From contig NC_088780.1 of the NCBI RefSeq assembly GCF_958450345.1, forward strand, positions 161,182,726-161,246,725: DNA of 64,000 nucleotides, given 5' to 3'. Position 1 is the stretch's first letter, and every line of letters starts with the position of its first letter. Below, piece by piece: positions 35,359 to 47,237 of the stretch. Source of the stretch: Calliphora vicina. Taxonomy: Eukaryota > Arthropoda > Insecta > Diptera > Calliphoridae. The position numbers and the translations under genes are program-made. Below the pieces are notes generated by a model. It did not search any database and had not been told where the DNA came from. It saw only the letters and a list, made by a program, of their open reading frames with translations.

Positions 35359-35849
35359 CAGTAGCCCAAGAAAATCTACATACAGGAAAAATTATTATGT
35401 TACTTTAATTTAAAGCAGTTTTTTTTATTTTTTTTTATGAGATATATAATATTACATGTCTTATGTCGATTTTAGCAAAAAAAATTCAAATAACGACCAA
35501 TTCAAATAACGACCAAATCAATAACCGTTATTAGAGTTATTGATTCTAATTGAAATAACGAAAAATTTATTCTCGGTCACGCCTACTTTTTCATAATATT
35601 TTGAACATTAAAACCCAAAAAACCAAAAAAAAATGTCGTTATTTGACTAAGAATCAAAAATTCTAATAACGTTGACATTTTGGACGTGATAGGAAATGTT
35701 GCTAAACCCGACTTAAGTGATGTTGTTTTAATTTTTTTTAGTGTGAATTTATTTTTTTAATATATTTCATTACTTTTAACTTACAAATACAGCTTTCAAC
35801 GAAAGAAATTAAATTTGAATTCCTGTATGTAGACTTTATTGGGCTACTG
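35359..35849. mobile_element. Non-autonomous Tc1-type element
   Basis: 491 bp, flanked by TA (35357-35358 and 35850-35851). The left end is CAGTAGCCCAAGAAAATCTA and, inverted, the right end is CAGTAGCCCAATAAAGTCTA; both continue CATACAGGAA. The middle has ATAACGAC repeats. No transposase. Confidence 0.9.
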
Positions 35850-35929
35850 TATATATTTATAGAAGAAGCTATCGGACCACACATCTACAGTGATCGAAAA
35901 AATCCCTTATCTTTAGTTATATGTCAAAT

Positions 35930-36108
35930 TTCAGAAACAGTACAATTTAAATTTGGAATTCTGAAAAATTTTATTCGAATTTTGAAAAATCGCAAAAAAA
36001 CTTTAAAAAATGCGAAATACATTTTTTTAAGGCTGCCTAAAAGTATGCTTTAGTTTATAATAATTTAATAGTTAATGACTCAAAACACTTAATTCCTTTA
36101 GTTATTTC
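35930..36108. repeat. Family H repeat, left part
   Basis: It matches 39560-39680: AAATACATTTTTTTAAGGCT, AAAGTATGCTTTAGTTTA, AATAGTTAATGAC and TTAATTCCTTTAGTT. It is cut by the hAT at 36109 and resumes at 37025. Confidence 0.75.
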
Positions 36109-37016
36109 CAGTGTTTAAAAAGCTACGATAACTAACAAATTTGTAACTGTTGCTACAACTACTGCTTCAAAAAATGTATGTAGCGGTAGCAGTTTGTCTT
36201 GTTTCGTTTTCTTGTTTTTTTTAAAACTACTGCTACCTTCAAAATATAAAACTCTTAACAGAGCAGTAGTAATAAAACATGAATTGTAAATGAAGTAGTA
36301 GCATAAAAATACAAATCATTGCTATTGCTCTATATCGAGTTTTAATTTTTATTATTTAGAAATAAGGTAGCAGTTAAGTAGCAGTTGATGCAGCAGTTAA
36401 GGTAGCAATAAAAGTAGTCAAAAAAGAAAATCTTCAGTCATAACACCAAAATTGACAGAATTAAACACTGTATGTTGTTTTTGTTTTGAGAGTGTTTAAA
36501 AGAATTATTCGTTTTTATTCGTCTCAGTTGTTCGTGTTGATAACAGAAAGATGGTGTTGTCTGTGTGTATAACAAAAAAGCCGAACTTTTGTTTACAACA
36601 CGACCAACTTACACAAATATACTTTTTTGGCTGAAGATTTTTATTTTTGACTTATTTTATTGCTACCTCAACTGCTACTTAGCTGCTACTTCAACTGCTA
36701 CTTAACTGCTACTTCTTCTACTACCTCAACTGCTACTTCTATTACTCCTAATTTTAAAAGTAGCAGAATTAATACAAAAACTAATGACTCTGCTACATCA
36801 AAACTTTTTCTTTTTTAAGCTAGCAATAGAAAATAAATTACTCTGCTACTTTTAAATTTTTCTTTTATTGGTACTACTACAACTACTGCTACCAAAATGT
36901 GTAGGTAGCAGTAGTAGTAGTAATTGATTGACTCCGAGTTTTTATTAATTTTTTAACTAGACTACTTGTGTTTTTTCGTTGCTACTGCTACTTGTAGTCT
37001 AGTTTTTTAAACACTG
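36109..37016. mobile_element. Non-autonomous hAT-type element with GTAGCAG motifs
   Basis: 908 bp with ends CAGTGTTTAAAAAGCTAC and, inverted, CAGTGTTTAAAAAACTAG. The perfect 8-bp duplication is GTTATTTC (36101-36108 and 37017-37024). Many GTAGCAGT and AGTAGCAG words, and their inverse CTGCTACT, fill both sides (36140-36420 and 36660-36990). The related family H copy at 39674-39690 reads straight through the site without an insert, confirming the borders. No transposase. Confidence 0.95.
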
Positions 37017-37024
37017 GTTATTTC

Positions 37025-37440
37025 TTACTAAATTATATTGACCTACCTAAACGGTGTTAAGAATCATTCCTAGGAAGTTGATATGTTGTAGAAAGTTGTT
37101 TATTAAGATCTTAGGTAAATTTTTGTAGTTGATTGTTTCCTTGAATTTTTAACGGTTTGCTACCTATGGACCTGAACATGGGAAAAACGATAAAAAAAAC
37201 GATTTTTTTAAAGTTTTTTTGCGATTTGGACCTTGAAGATGAAGTTTTTTGATGTTTACAATTTTTGTTCTTTATGACAAGAGCTACAACTTTCAAAATT
37301 CCAAACTGTTTGCAAGATATGAGCCAGAGAAAATTATCTACTTTTTTCAAAAATGACACAGAGGCCCCAAATCTTTGGGGGCTACAAAAAAGAAGACTTT
37401 AGGCAAAACTGGGAGACACGGGCCTTTTTTTGTTGGTCTT
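37025..37440. repeat. Family H repeat, right part
   Basis: It continues family H: TATTGACCTACCTAAACGGT, TTAAGAATCATTCCTAGGAA, TTGCTACCTATGGACCTGAA and a segment (37195-37330) whose inverse occurs at 39480-39560. Non-coding; the minus frame at 37111-37359 is a chance frame. Confidence 0.7.
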
Positions 37441-37811
37441 TTATCACGTAATAGTGTCCGTATATGGTTATTTTTTTCGTGTTGCACTCTGTTATTCTAC
37501 ATAAAATTGTTCGAATGATTCGTTATTCGAAAATGGTCATTTATAAATTGTTCGAATAATTATTCGATTAATCGAAAGATCATTACTCAAATACCCTAGT
37601 ATATAAGTATATGTTTGTGCCAACTATTTCTATGATGATTATCCATACCATATTATGTTGTTCTCGGCTTATGGATATCATAATCTGAGAACATATTATG
37701 ATATAATGATTGAACATGATTGCCATAAACTTTACCATATTATGATAAGAACAATCATATAAATACTCACAATGACTACAATTTTGTTAAAAAAAAATTT
37801 ACAAATTTCGA

Positions 37812-39060
37812 GAAGCGGTATATTGAAATGAATCAAACTTTTATTTTAGTTGGCAACATCCGCAACGTTTTTTTTTTTCAGTTACCCTTTTGTACATATG
37901 TATGTATGTCAGAAATGTATGTTTATGCGTACGTATGTAAGTAAGTATGGTGAGTGCATTTCTTTTATTATTTATTTGTATAACGTTTTATACACATTTA
38001 TTTCTAAGTATGTGCATTTTGTGAATACTTTTTATTTTCATATAAATTCATGCAATTGAACATTTATGTTTGAGTTTCTGGTTTGGTTTTATTTTTTTGT
38101 TGTTGTAGTTCGTTGTTGCTGCATCTAAAGCATGTCAAGACAGATGCATTCTAACTCAAGCACTTCATACGTCTATTCTTGGTTTTATTTCTTTTACGGT
38201 TATTGCTTTTTAGCACCTTAAAGTGTTAAATGTGACCAACGGATAGTAATGTAAATGGTTAGAGATACAAAATATATCTTGGAATTGCATAGACGTCTGT
38301 CTACATTTTTTGGCTGAACAATATTAGACATAGTAGACATCTAGGCATATTGAATGAAAATGCATTGAAATGCATTTTTAACGAATATTATTTATTTTTG
38401 AATCGTTGTATTTAAGTAGATTATAACACACTGAAAAATATTGAAAGACAACCAGTAAAAAAAATACATTTTTGGGAGTTTACTCATGGAATGGAGGATA
38501 TAAAAATATATGTATATACTTATATAAAAAATTATCGTGGTTTTTGAAAATAATTTCTAACTAATGCTAAGCGTAGGGTGAATTTCAAAATAAATTTTAT
38601 ATTGCATTAAAAATTACTTTTGTATATGTTTAAGCAGCACATATTGGAATAACAATGCTTCGACATGTTGTTTTCATCAGACCGATGGATATCGCTATTA
38701 TGAATCCACTAACTATATGAATGCAGAACAATTTCTTAAGAACTTTTAACAATATGCTCAAAAACATGCCCAACAAATGATAAAAAAAAAAAGTCTTTTC
38801 CCACCGTAATTGATTGCCTTTGAATTGCAATTGCAGTTATGTATATTTTAGCAGGACTCCACAAATAAATACTATATTTCATCTGCTTATCCTTCAAGAA
38901 ATGTATAAGGTTCATTTAGCTATTTTATAAAAAACCAAAAATGTTGATAGCATGCAGTTATTAGCATTGTTTGTAAGTATGGCCACACTAAATGTTTAAA
39001 CTGCTAACATTAACATCGAAAGCTCTAGAATTCGAATATAGCAGTTTGTCCTTTAAGATT
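37812..39060. other. AT-rich stretch; no gene
   Basis: TATG/GTAC-type microsatellite words occur at 37894-37960 and GTTGTTG near 38098-38120. No coding or element ends recognised. The last part (38990-39060) leads into a mariner relic. Confidence 0.45.
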
Positions 39061-39067
39061 ACAATTT

Positions 39068-39415
39068 CAAATGTTTGCAAGCAGCAGGATTCACCCAAAA
39101 GCAAGGAAATTGGGTACCATACAAATTGAAGCTGTGAGACATTGAAAGACGATTTGGAATGTATGAAATGTTGTTTGAAAGTTACAAAAGAAAATCATTT
39201 TTGCACCGAATCATTACTTGCTACGAAACATGAATGCGTTACAACAACCAGAAGCGTAAGAATTCGTAGGTGAAGCCCGGCCAACCAGTATCTGTATTTG
39301 TTGCGACCAAAGGATACTATTTGTTGTAAGCTGCTAAAATCAGGGGATCCTGTAACAAAAGCAACTGATTCGTTTGATGCGAGCAGTTGCAGAATATGAC
39401 GGCCAGAATATGGGC
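39068..39415 (+). pseudogene. mariner (DD34D) transposase fragment
   Basis: Plus-strand pieces correspond to CLQAAGFTQKQGNWVPY, a degraded ERRFGMYEM region, HRIITCYET then stop, and KPGQP. The first catalytic Asp is Tyr (TAC, 39222-39224) and the following Trp codon is TGA (39231-39233), the same nonsense as in the 14.2- and 47.6-kb copies. N- and C-terminal parts are missing. Confidence 0.7.
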
Positions 39416-39429
39416 CCTCAAAGATTTTT

Positions 39430-39950
39430 GCAAAAAAGTGATCATTTTCTCAGGCGGAATTTTGATTTACTCTCTGAGGTAAAGTTGTAGCCCTTGTCAT
39501 AAAGAACAAACATTGTTAAGATCAAAAAACTGCATCTTCAAGATCAAAATCGCAAAAAACTTTAAAAAAAATTGAAATAAATTTAGAAATACATTTTTTT
39601 TAAGCTGCCTAAAAGTATGCTTTAGTTTAAAATAATTTAATAGTTAATGACGCAAAACGCTTAATTCCTTTAGTTTTTTCATACTAACTTATATTGACCT
39701 ACCTAAACGGTGTTAAGAATCATTCCTAGGAACTTCATATGTTCTATAATATTGTTTACTGAGACCTTAGGTACATTTTTGTATATGATTGTTTCCTTAA
39801 ATTTTGAACGTTTTGCTACCTATGGACCTGAACAGGGGAAAAAAGGTTAAAAAAAAACTTGAATATTTTTAAGTTATTTGCGATTTTGATATTGAAGTTC
39901 TTAATGACAAGGGCTACAACTTTGCCTTTTTCGTGTTGCACTGTGAAATG
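39430..39950. repeat. Family H repeat, uninterrupted copy
   Basis: It carries the junction that is split by the hAT at 36109-37016 in the other copy, giving the pre-insertion arrangement. The first part (39470-39560) is the inverse of 37195-37330, so the family has a partly palindromic layout. Confidence 0.7.
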
Positions 39951-42135
39951 AAATATTTAGAAATTACCACGCCATGGTGAAGTGCATAAAGCAAACCTCA
40001 AAAAACTGAAACAGACCGGGTTTTGAAATTCTTTGGTTTGTATGATAGATTATGTGTATATGAAATCACATCACCAATCTGTCCATTTTCTCTATTATCA
40101 TACACAAATTGTCTTATTTTTTATTATTTCCCTCTAAACATTAAAATCTTGCTTAAGCAGGATTAAGTTGGTTGGTGCCCTTAAATCGATTTTATTACTT
40201 TCAATTTACTACTGCTGTTGCCAGTGGTTTATTGCAAATGCATTTATGGTTTGCTGTTTGCTGTTGACGCGCTAAATAGTTCATGGCTCTTGCTGTGCTG
40301 ACTGACAAGCGTTTTTACATGCAGACACAAGCAATTCAAACATTATGCAGCACACATTCACACACACAATAATTTCATTTCAAAATTTCTTCATATTTTT
40401 TTTTATTATTTTTTATTTGTATTTATCATTTCATTTTGAGTGATTAAATTGTAAATTTTGTGCAAGCAAACAAACACATACAAGTAAATGTTGCTTTTTT
40501 TTAGACCATATGACGTATGAGTGAGTGCATTTCAATTCCCATCATATAAAATTACGTATACGTACGATAGTAATACAAAATACTAAATGGGTTAAATGCG
40601 TGTGAATGTGAATGATAAGTAAGTAAGTGTGTATTTATGTTACGGACAAGTTAACAGAAATAAAATAATATTTAACAAATGCATTGCAATGGGATAATAA
40701 CTAGTACGAGCATAAATAACTGACTCCCTAACAGAGTGATGACTGACTGACTGTTTGATACAGAGCAGCGCTGTAATGTAGTTGATGATGATGATGACTT
40801 CCAGCTATGGCGCTTTATAGCCACAAGTATCATTACACTCTATTTTTTTTATATTTTTTTACGTTTTTAATACAATATAAAGCACATTATAACGATGATG
40901 TTGGTGCTGATGTGAACTTAATATAAATGCAGCCAGTAATGCAGCTTACAAAAACCGCTGCTAGTGTCAGTAAATTATATGAGGGTTGAGTGCTTGCTCG
41001 TACATCATTTTTCTTTCTTTATTACACAAAAATTATGTTTAAGCAGCATTTTATAAAAACTGTCAAGTTCTTCAAAACATTAAAAAAAAACAAGAAATAA
41101 GAAAAATCAAAGTTTCAACTTTATTTCAGGAACATTCCATCAACAAAATCTTCTAGCATTTTACCATAACTAGCAAATTGTAATTTCCCTTTTTGTTTTC
41201 CTCTTACTCTTGTTCAAGTTTTTGTAAAGAAATTTGTATATTGTTGCTTTCACAAAATGTATAGATTTAAATATAAACTGCCAGCCAAAACTTTAAAGGA
41301 GTTTATTTCGTTCGTATTTTTGCTAAAAAAAAAATGCAATAAACTTGACTTTGCACCAGTGTTTGAACGTGTTACACGCTGACTTTTTTCTCGACACTTT
41401 ACTTTTTCCAGCAAAGTAAATGTGTAAAAAAAAACTTTTATTGAAAAGTTTCTGTTTTTCTCAGATGCAGGCAAAAATTAAATTTTGTTTTTTTTATTAT
41501 TTCTCTGCTTTCTCAAGCGCACTTCAACTAAATCTGACAAATATAAAGCAGAGCAAAAGTTTTTCAGCATGTGTTTCAGAGCAAAATATCATGTTAATTC
41601 TGCCGTTAAAATGATAGTGAAAGTTTAAATTGTTGGCTATAATTTTTTTATTTTTAAAAAAAATTTGAAATAGTTTATTTTGGATTAGTTTTTGAAAGAA
41701 AGCAGGAAGTTGTTCTAAAAGAGTTTACAAAAATGATTTTAGGAAAAAATATGATGCAAATAAATATTTTGTACTACAAAAGAAGAGCCTTCAATATACA
41801 TACATCTATTTTTTTAAACTAATCTATCTTCAAAACAAGTCGACTAAACTAAAATTCATTCATTTCAAAAAAATGGAAAATTGCACTCTGATTTTTTTAC
41901 ACTTTTAAAAAACAAGAACAAATCAAAATAAAAAGTTGTATATTTTTTCTGGAATTTTGTTCAGGTTTTTGTTATGTAAAAGCTTAAAAAAACGGAGTAT
42001 AATTTTCCATTTTTTTTAAATGAATAAATTATTATTAATATAAAATATAGTTTTTTGAAAAAATGGCTCAGAGTCGGTTTCTGAGTCGATCGGCATACTT
42101 TAGGTGGGTGGTGTCCACTTAAATGTTTCGTAATT
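39951..42135. other. AT-rich stretch; no gene
   Basis: It has GATGATGATGATGA near 40780-40797, poly-A/T tracts and CACACA words. Open frames at 41250-41474 (minus) and 41420-41614 (plus) overlap on opposite strands and match nothing. It looks like unique host intron or intergenic DNA. Confidence 0.5.
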
Positions 42136-42640
42136 TATATATGGGGGATTTCACGTCAAGTGAACCAACTTTTAAAATCGATGTCTTCCAATCGGGATGA
42201 AATTTACACCAAGGTTAGACCTATTGGATAGTAATTCAGACACAATTTTTCAAAACTCAAACTCAAAACATGCAATTTTTCACTTTTTTCAAAATCGAAC
42301 TTTTTTTTTCCAAAATGGGCCCTTTTTAAAATTTTTTTTGCTCTAAAGAAGCTTGGGTCTAGTCCTTTAAGATCTATTTGGTCGCTTAGTGGGATGCGAG
42401 TGGGATAGTATCAAAATAAATGTTCTAACACAAAAATTGTATGTCTTGACTTACAAAATATTTATTTTGATAGATATTCCACTCGCATCCCACTACGAGA
42501 CCAAAAAGCTCTTAAAGGAACAACCTTAGCTTTGATTTTGAAAAAAAAGTGAAAAATTTCATGTTTTGAGTTACAAAACATTTATTTTGAAAGATGTCCC
42601 ACTCGCATCCCACTAAGCGACCAAATAGGCCAGACAAAAA
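42136..42640 (-). repeat. Family G repeat, inverse copy
   Basis: Inverse of 34560-35345: GGGGGATTTCACGTCAAGTG, GAACCAACTTTTAAAATCGA, AATTTACACCAAGGTTAGAC, then tandem units with CGCTTAGTGGGATGCGAGTG and CCACTCGCATCCCACTA. The tandem part changes direction within this copy. Confidence 0.75.
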
Positions 42641-42674
42641 TGAAATGAAACTCAAAAAGAATATAAAAAATCAT

Positions 42675-42960
42675 TGGAAGCACTCAATCAGCAACTAACA
42701 TACGAATTTAAGCCGAGAGACCCTGAAATACGATTTTGTTTGTCTGAAATGCTGCTTATACGCTAAAAAGAAAAATGGATCCAATGAGGCCCGGCCAACC
42801 AGCCGCATCGACATCATAGCCAAATATCTATGGCGCTATGGTAATGCTCTGTATTTGGTGGAAGCAAAAGGATCCTATCTATTATGAGCAACTGAAATCT
42901 GACCTATAACGAATGCAACTGATACGTTTGAAGCGAAAGGCCAGAAGTGAAACTGTAATA
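42675..42960 (+). pseudogene. mariner transposase fragment with internal deletion
   Basis: The region corresponding to LERYKRK is followed directly by one corresponding to PGQPA, then MALW, CSVFGGSKRI and a degraded continuation. The intervening segment with the first catalytic Asp is deleted. Stops are present and no ends were found. Confidence 0.65.
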
Positions 42961-44188
42961 TTTTTACAATTTTGCCTATAGGCTGGGGCTGGGGCTGGGA
43001 AAATACTTTGGCAATAAATAGGGAATACATCAAGGTTTTCAAAGCTGATTTTTGTTTTCTGATCCCAGCTTTGAGATTTTAGAACATGTGGCCCAAAGTT
43101 GAATTTTTGATAAAAAAAACAGGTCAAATTCCGAAGGGCGTAGGGCCGACATATTTTTTTACATAATTTTACATGTTTTTTATACCAAAATGTTTTCCGT
43201 AAAGATACTTTACAGAAAAATATAAAATTGTTATATGTTTTTAAAGAAAGTTTTTTTTTTAATAAAAAAAAAGAGTTAAGTTATCTTTTCGCCCAAAAAA
43301 CAGCAAAAATCTACTCTTTTTTTAATATTTAAATTCAAAATCGTTTATTTTTGGATTTGTAATAATATATGCATATTATTACAAATTTAGTTGTCTAACT
43401 AACAAAACTACTTTGAGTCCATTCGGTCCAAAATTACGCCCTATATTTTTAAAAGAGCGGGCCAAGGTAAGGCCAAATTTTAAAATTTAAATTTTGAAAT
43501 ACCTATAACTCGAAATTTAGAAGAGATAAATAGCACACACCCGCGTGTTTTTTGAAGACCTAGCCGAGCGCTTTAAAAAATTTTAAATCTTTGAAATCGG
43601 ATGGGAAACAAAAAATGGCACGTGTTTAAAAATTTTACATGTCGAAGGTACCCTACTTAAAGCACCCATATCGATGACCCTGGAACATTTGTATGGCTCA
43701 TTTTAATAACTTAATCTCCTTGGCTACGCCCACGTAAAATTTTATTCCGATCGGACCATCCGTTTAAAAATGCCAGATTTATTTCCAAAAAAAATTCGAT
43801 TCTGCCCAACTGTGCTTTGGAACAGAGCATCCGAAATTAGCTTGATTCGTTATTTGCCTCAAAAGATGAGATTGCAAAGAAGATGGCAAAAGGCATAGTT
43901 AGCAATGGCCAATAGGTTGGGCCGATTTGTAAGGTCAAATATTTTTCAATATTGTGTCATCGATTTTTCGATGAAGATAAAAAAATAATTATCGAGGAGC
44001 CCAAATTAAGGTTGTTTTAGTAGGTAATAAAAAAAAATCGGCTGATTTAATTTTATTAAAATATTACCTTTCCAATGTGAAAGAAAAACAATGACAATAT
44101 CAGTTTTTCCAAAAAAATGTATTTCTTGAAGTTTTTGAGGTTTTTCTGCTTCGGTTGTGCATTTTGAACGTGAGTGTATTTTTACACA
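42961..44188. other. AT-rich stretch with possible mariner C-terminal scrap
   Basis: Around 43815-43925 (plus) the words corresponding to EQSIRN, ASKDE and SNGQ appear in shifting frames, like the end of a mariner transposase (RWEKV..NGQYF). The match is short and weak. The remainder (43140-43800) looks like an unclassified repeat with no coding. Confidence 0.35.
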
Positions 44189-44675
44189 CACGCAGAGAAA
44201 AAATATAGTTGGGCATGGTTACTGTAACCATTTCAATATTGTTACAATTTTTTTAACTATATTATAGTCACAGTAACCATTTACATGATTGTGGTAACCA
44301 TAATATGGTTAATTTACGATTAACATGATTGTATCAACCATATATATGGTTACAGTAAACAAATATATGTTTGTGACAACCATTCATATGATGAAGGACT
44401 TATCATATTATGTTGCTCTCGGCTTAAGGCTTATCATAATCTGAGAACAACATATTATGATAAAATTATTCATCATAAATATGGTTGTCACAAACATATA
44501 CTTGTTAACTGTAACCATATATATGGTTGATACAATCATGTTAATCGTAAATTAACCATATTATGGTTACCACAATCGTGTAAATGGTTACTGTGACTAT
44601 AATATTGTTAAAAATCTTGTAACACTATTTAAATGGTTACAGTAACCATGCCCAATTATATTTTTTCTCTGCGTG
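44189..44675. mobile_element. CACGCAGAG foldback element, complete
   Basis: 487 bp, almost wholly palindromic. It starts CACGCAGAGAAAAAATATAG and ends with the inverse TATATTTTTTCTCTGCGTG. GGTTACTGTAACCAT, TTACAGTAAACA and GAACAACATATTATGATAA lie in the arms. The arms span nearly 240 bp each. The transcript of either strand could form a long hairpin. The target duplication is not evident. Confidence 0.9.
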
Positions 44676-46035
44676 CAGACATGTGGATAGAGCGAAAAGT
44701 TAGATCAACGTAGAATTTCAAATGGATCTAGGGTATGTATTATTTGGACTTATATGAATATTTATCAGTGTCTTAGGCTATAAAATGTGAATGTGACTCA
44801 AAATCAGTGTGTAAGTGAGTTGGAACTGACTGACAGCAATACCGTTATGAACATTTAGTTGCTATGGTCAACATTAGCTGGGGCATAGAATCTACTTAGG
44901 CAGCTGTCTGTAATAAGTATATTTATTTATTTGCCTAATTTCTTATTCCCACTAAACCGAAAAAAAAAACAATTAAAATTATCTTTGCACAATATTAAAC
45001 CAAAAAAAAAAGCATTAAGGGTAGAAACCGTTCCCCTAATCAACTATAAATTAAGCCAGCTTGAATTTTCTCACAATAGCTGCTACTTAAAGTCTTAAAA
45101 CAAAACAAATAATAACAATAATTGCCACTTTCAACTACCTTTACTTATTAATAGCTGAAATTCCTTAACATTTTCTTACAAAATCTTATATTTTTTTAAC
45201 CTCCTTGTAGGGCTATTTAAAGTAAAAATTATCGTTGGAGATTATTTTAATTAGAAAAGTTTTTGTTTATCATTTTTTAATTGGTGTTAAAGATTCTTGG
45301 AATTTAACTTTTCTAATCAGTTTTACAATTAAAAACAACAAAAAAAAATACAACAAACAATTTGAACAAAAATTCGTTTAAACAATTAAAAAATTTACAA
45401 AACCCCAAACTTTTTAAACAGGTGACATTAGAGACAAATTCTTTAACAATTTAAAAAAAACTAATTCAGTAAAACACACAGGCCAAGCTAGGAACATTGT
45501 TATAAGATAATTAAAATTGTTGGTGGCCAAAGAATAAAGGAGAAAAGACAATTTAAGTAAGTTTAATACAGCCAACGCCAGCTTAACAGACACCAGAGAT
45601 TTCTTTTATTAACATGCATGTCCTAGGAGAAATTTCAGATTTTTTTTTTTTTTTTTGAATGCCGCCAGCTACAAAATCTTTAAATAGCATAAAGGACTTT
45701 ATTGTAGACTGTGTGTTTGTATTGTTGGTGGCTGGGTATTATTAATATGTTTATTCTTTTTTTTTTGTTTGCCTTTTCATTTTCCAACATTTCATTTAAT
45801 AGCGCTGAACAATAAACAAAATTTCAATTCTTTAAATATTTAGTGCGAGAAAAAAGTAATATATTTAAAACACACATACAATAAAGGCAATGGCAGCAGT
45901 TCAAAAGAAAAAAACAAGCTACATTATTGCCAGCTAATATGTACAGACATTAAAATAGAAACAATGTTTAAACTGTTCTTTTATTCGTCAGCTGGGTCGA
46001 ATCTTAATAACCGTACTAATAGATTTATACAAATA
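44676..46035. other. AT-rich stretch; no gene
   Basis: Poly-A and poly-T tracts (45642-45657 and others). No coding or element ends recognised. Probably unique host DNA. Confidence 0.45.
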
Positions 46036-46173
46036 AAGCTACGTTTCCGCATACCGAAAACGAAATTCCATACATTTGCACCGAAAAAAAGTTCGTTTCA
46101 GCATTTTTTTTCGGTGCAAATATATGGAATTTCGTTTTCGGTGCGGATTACGGTGTATGTGGAATCGTAGCTT
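46036..46173. mobile_element. 138-bp hairpin MITE
   Basis: Arms AAGCTACG … CGTAGCTT. The inner arm AACGAAATTCCATA pairs with TATGGAATTTCGTT, and TTTGCACCGAAAAAAA pairs with TTTTTTTCGGTGCAAA, around a loop near 46090-46103. It makes open frames on both strands by symmetry. Target duplication unclear. Confidence 0.8.
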
Positions 46174-46483
46174 AACACAGGTCTCAACATTGATGCTTAT
46201 TCGTTCACATACCAGCATTACATTCAATTCCAGCTTTTTCTACCGTAGAATTTACTGCCTCGTAACGTCATAATATTTAAATTCGTAGCGAACGAAATCG
46301 TCTTCTGATCGCTTTAGTAACACCAGTAGGGAATAACATACACCTCAGGGGATACTTTTTAGAGACTTCTAGAAGTAACCAATAAGATTCTTCTGGATGT
46401 GTTAAAAAAGTGTCAACGTACCATAAGATCACTTCAGGAAGAGTCGATGAATTGTCTTTTAAAAATAGCTCTTAAGTTACATA
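46174..46483. other. Short stretch without recognised feature
   Basis: No coding or repeat recognised; it separates the hairpin MITE from the foldback element. Confidence 0.4.
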
Positions 46484-46969
46484 CACGGAGAGAAAAAATA
46501 TAGTTGGGCATGGTTACTGTAACCATTTCAATATTGTTACAAGTTTTTTAACTATATTATATTCACAGTAACCATTTACATGATTGTGGTAACCATAATA
46601 TGGTTAATTTACGATTCACATGATTGTATCAACCATATATATGGTGACAGTAAACAAATATATGTTTGTGACAACCATTCATATGATGAAGGACTTATCA
46701 TACTATGTTGCTATCGGCTTAAGTTTATCATAATCTGAGAACAACATATTATGATAAAATTATTCATCATAAATATGGTTGCCACAAACATATATTTGTT
46801 TACTGTAACCATATATATGGTTGATACAACCATGTGAATCATAAATTAACCATATTATGGTTACCACAATCATGTAAATAGTTACTGTGACTATAATATT
46901 GTTAAAAATCTTGTAACACTATTTAAATGGTTACAGTAACCATGCCCAATTATATTTTTTCTCCGCGTG
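46484..46969. mobile_element. CACGCAGAG foldback element, second complete copy
   Basis: 486 bp and close to the copy at 44189-44675 along its whole length, with minor changes (CACGGAGAG start, CTCCGCGTG end). Both termini carry compatible changes, which could reflect gene conversion or hairpin-templated change. Confidence 0.9.
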
Positions 46970-46984
46970 TAGGGAAGTTAGGGA

Positions 46985-47175
46985 AAAGTATTAAAACTAA
47001 TTCCACCGTCACGTCAATTGAATTTTTTAAAGTTTTTTGAGATTTTGATCTTGAAGATGGAGAACTGTTTGCAAGATATGAGTCTGAGAAAATACTCACT
47101 TTTTCATAAAAAAAGAGCGTGACTTTGGGCAAAACTGGTGGTCCGTATATGGTTATATTTCCATGCCTCAAAAAA
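46985..47175. repeat. Family H fragment
   Basis: It shares AAGTTTTTTGAGATTTTGAT, CTTGAAGATG, ACTGTTTGCAAGATATGAG and GTCCGTATATGGTTAT with 37195-37470. Confidence 0.6.
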
Positions 47176-47237
47176 TTACACACAGTGTTAATGAACGTTA
47201 TAGTAAACAACAGAGTTTTTTTGGTTCGAATATGTCA

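Larger units (their letters stand above)
34209..37598. mobile_element. hAT-like element ending AGGGTATT, with nested insertions
   Basis: 3,390 bp. The left end is AAGGGTATTCAAATTATTAA and the right end, inverted, is TAGGGTATTTGAGTAATGAT. The flanking 8-mers GTGTATAA (34201-34208) and GTATATAA (37599-37606) match at seven of eight. Inside are a family G repeat, a Tc1-type MITE (35359-35849), family H repeat and a complete hAT (36109-37016). No transposase of its own was seen, so it is best read as a short element swollen by later insertions. Confidence 0.6.
33907..37811. mobile_element. Palindromic foldback element split by a 3.4-kb insertion
   Basis: The left arm (33907-34200) and right arm (37607-37811) are inverse relatives: CTCAAAATTTGT with GTAGTCACTGTAAGTATTT on the left, and ACTCACAATGACTAC with ACAAATTTCGAG on the right. 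Interior words (ATATGTTTGTG, TATGATTG) match the CACGCAGAG foldback family, but the outer ends differ. The left arm holds two tandem partial units (about 33930-34085 and 34090-34200). The arms are separated by the element at 34209-37598. Confidence 0.65.

Noticed and set aside
46076..46273. Overlapping frames at 45964-46273
   Set aside because: Generated by the palindromic 138-bp MITE, which reads similarly on both strands.
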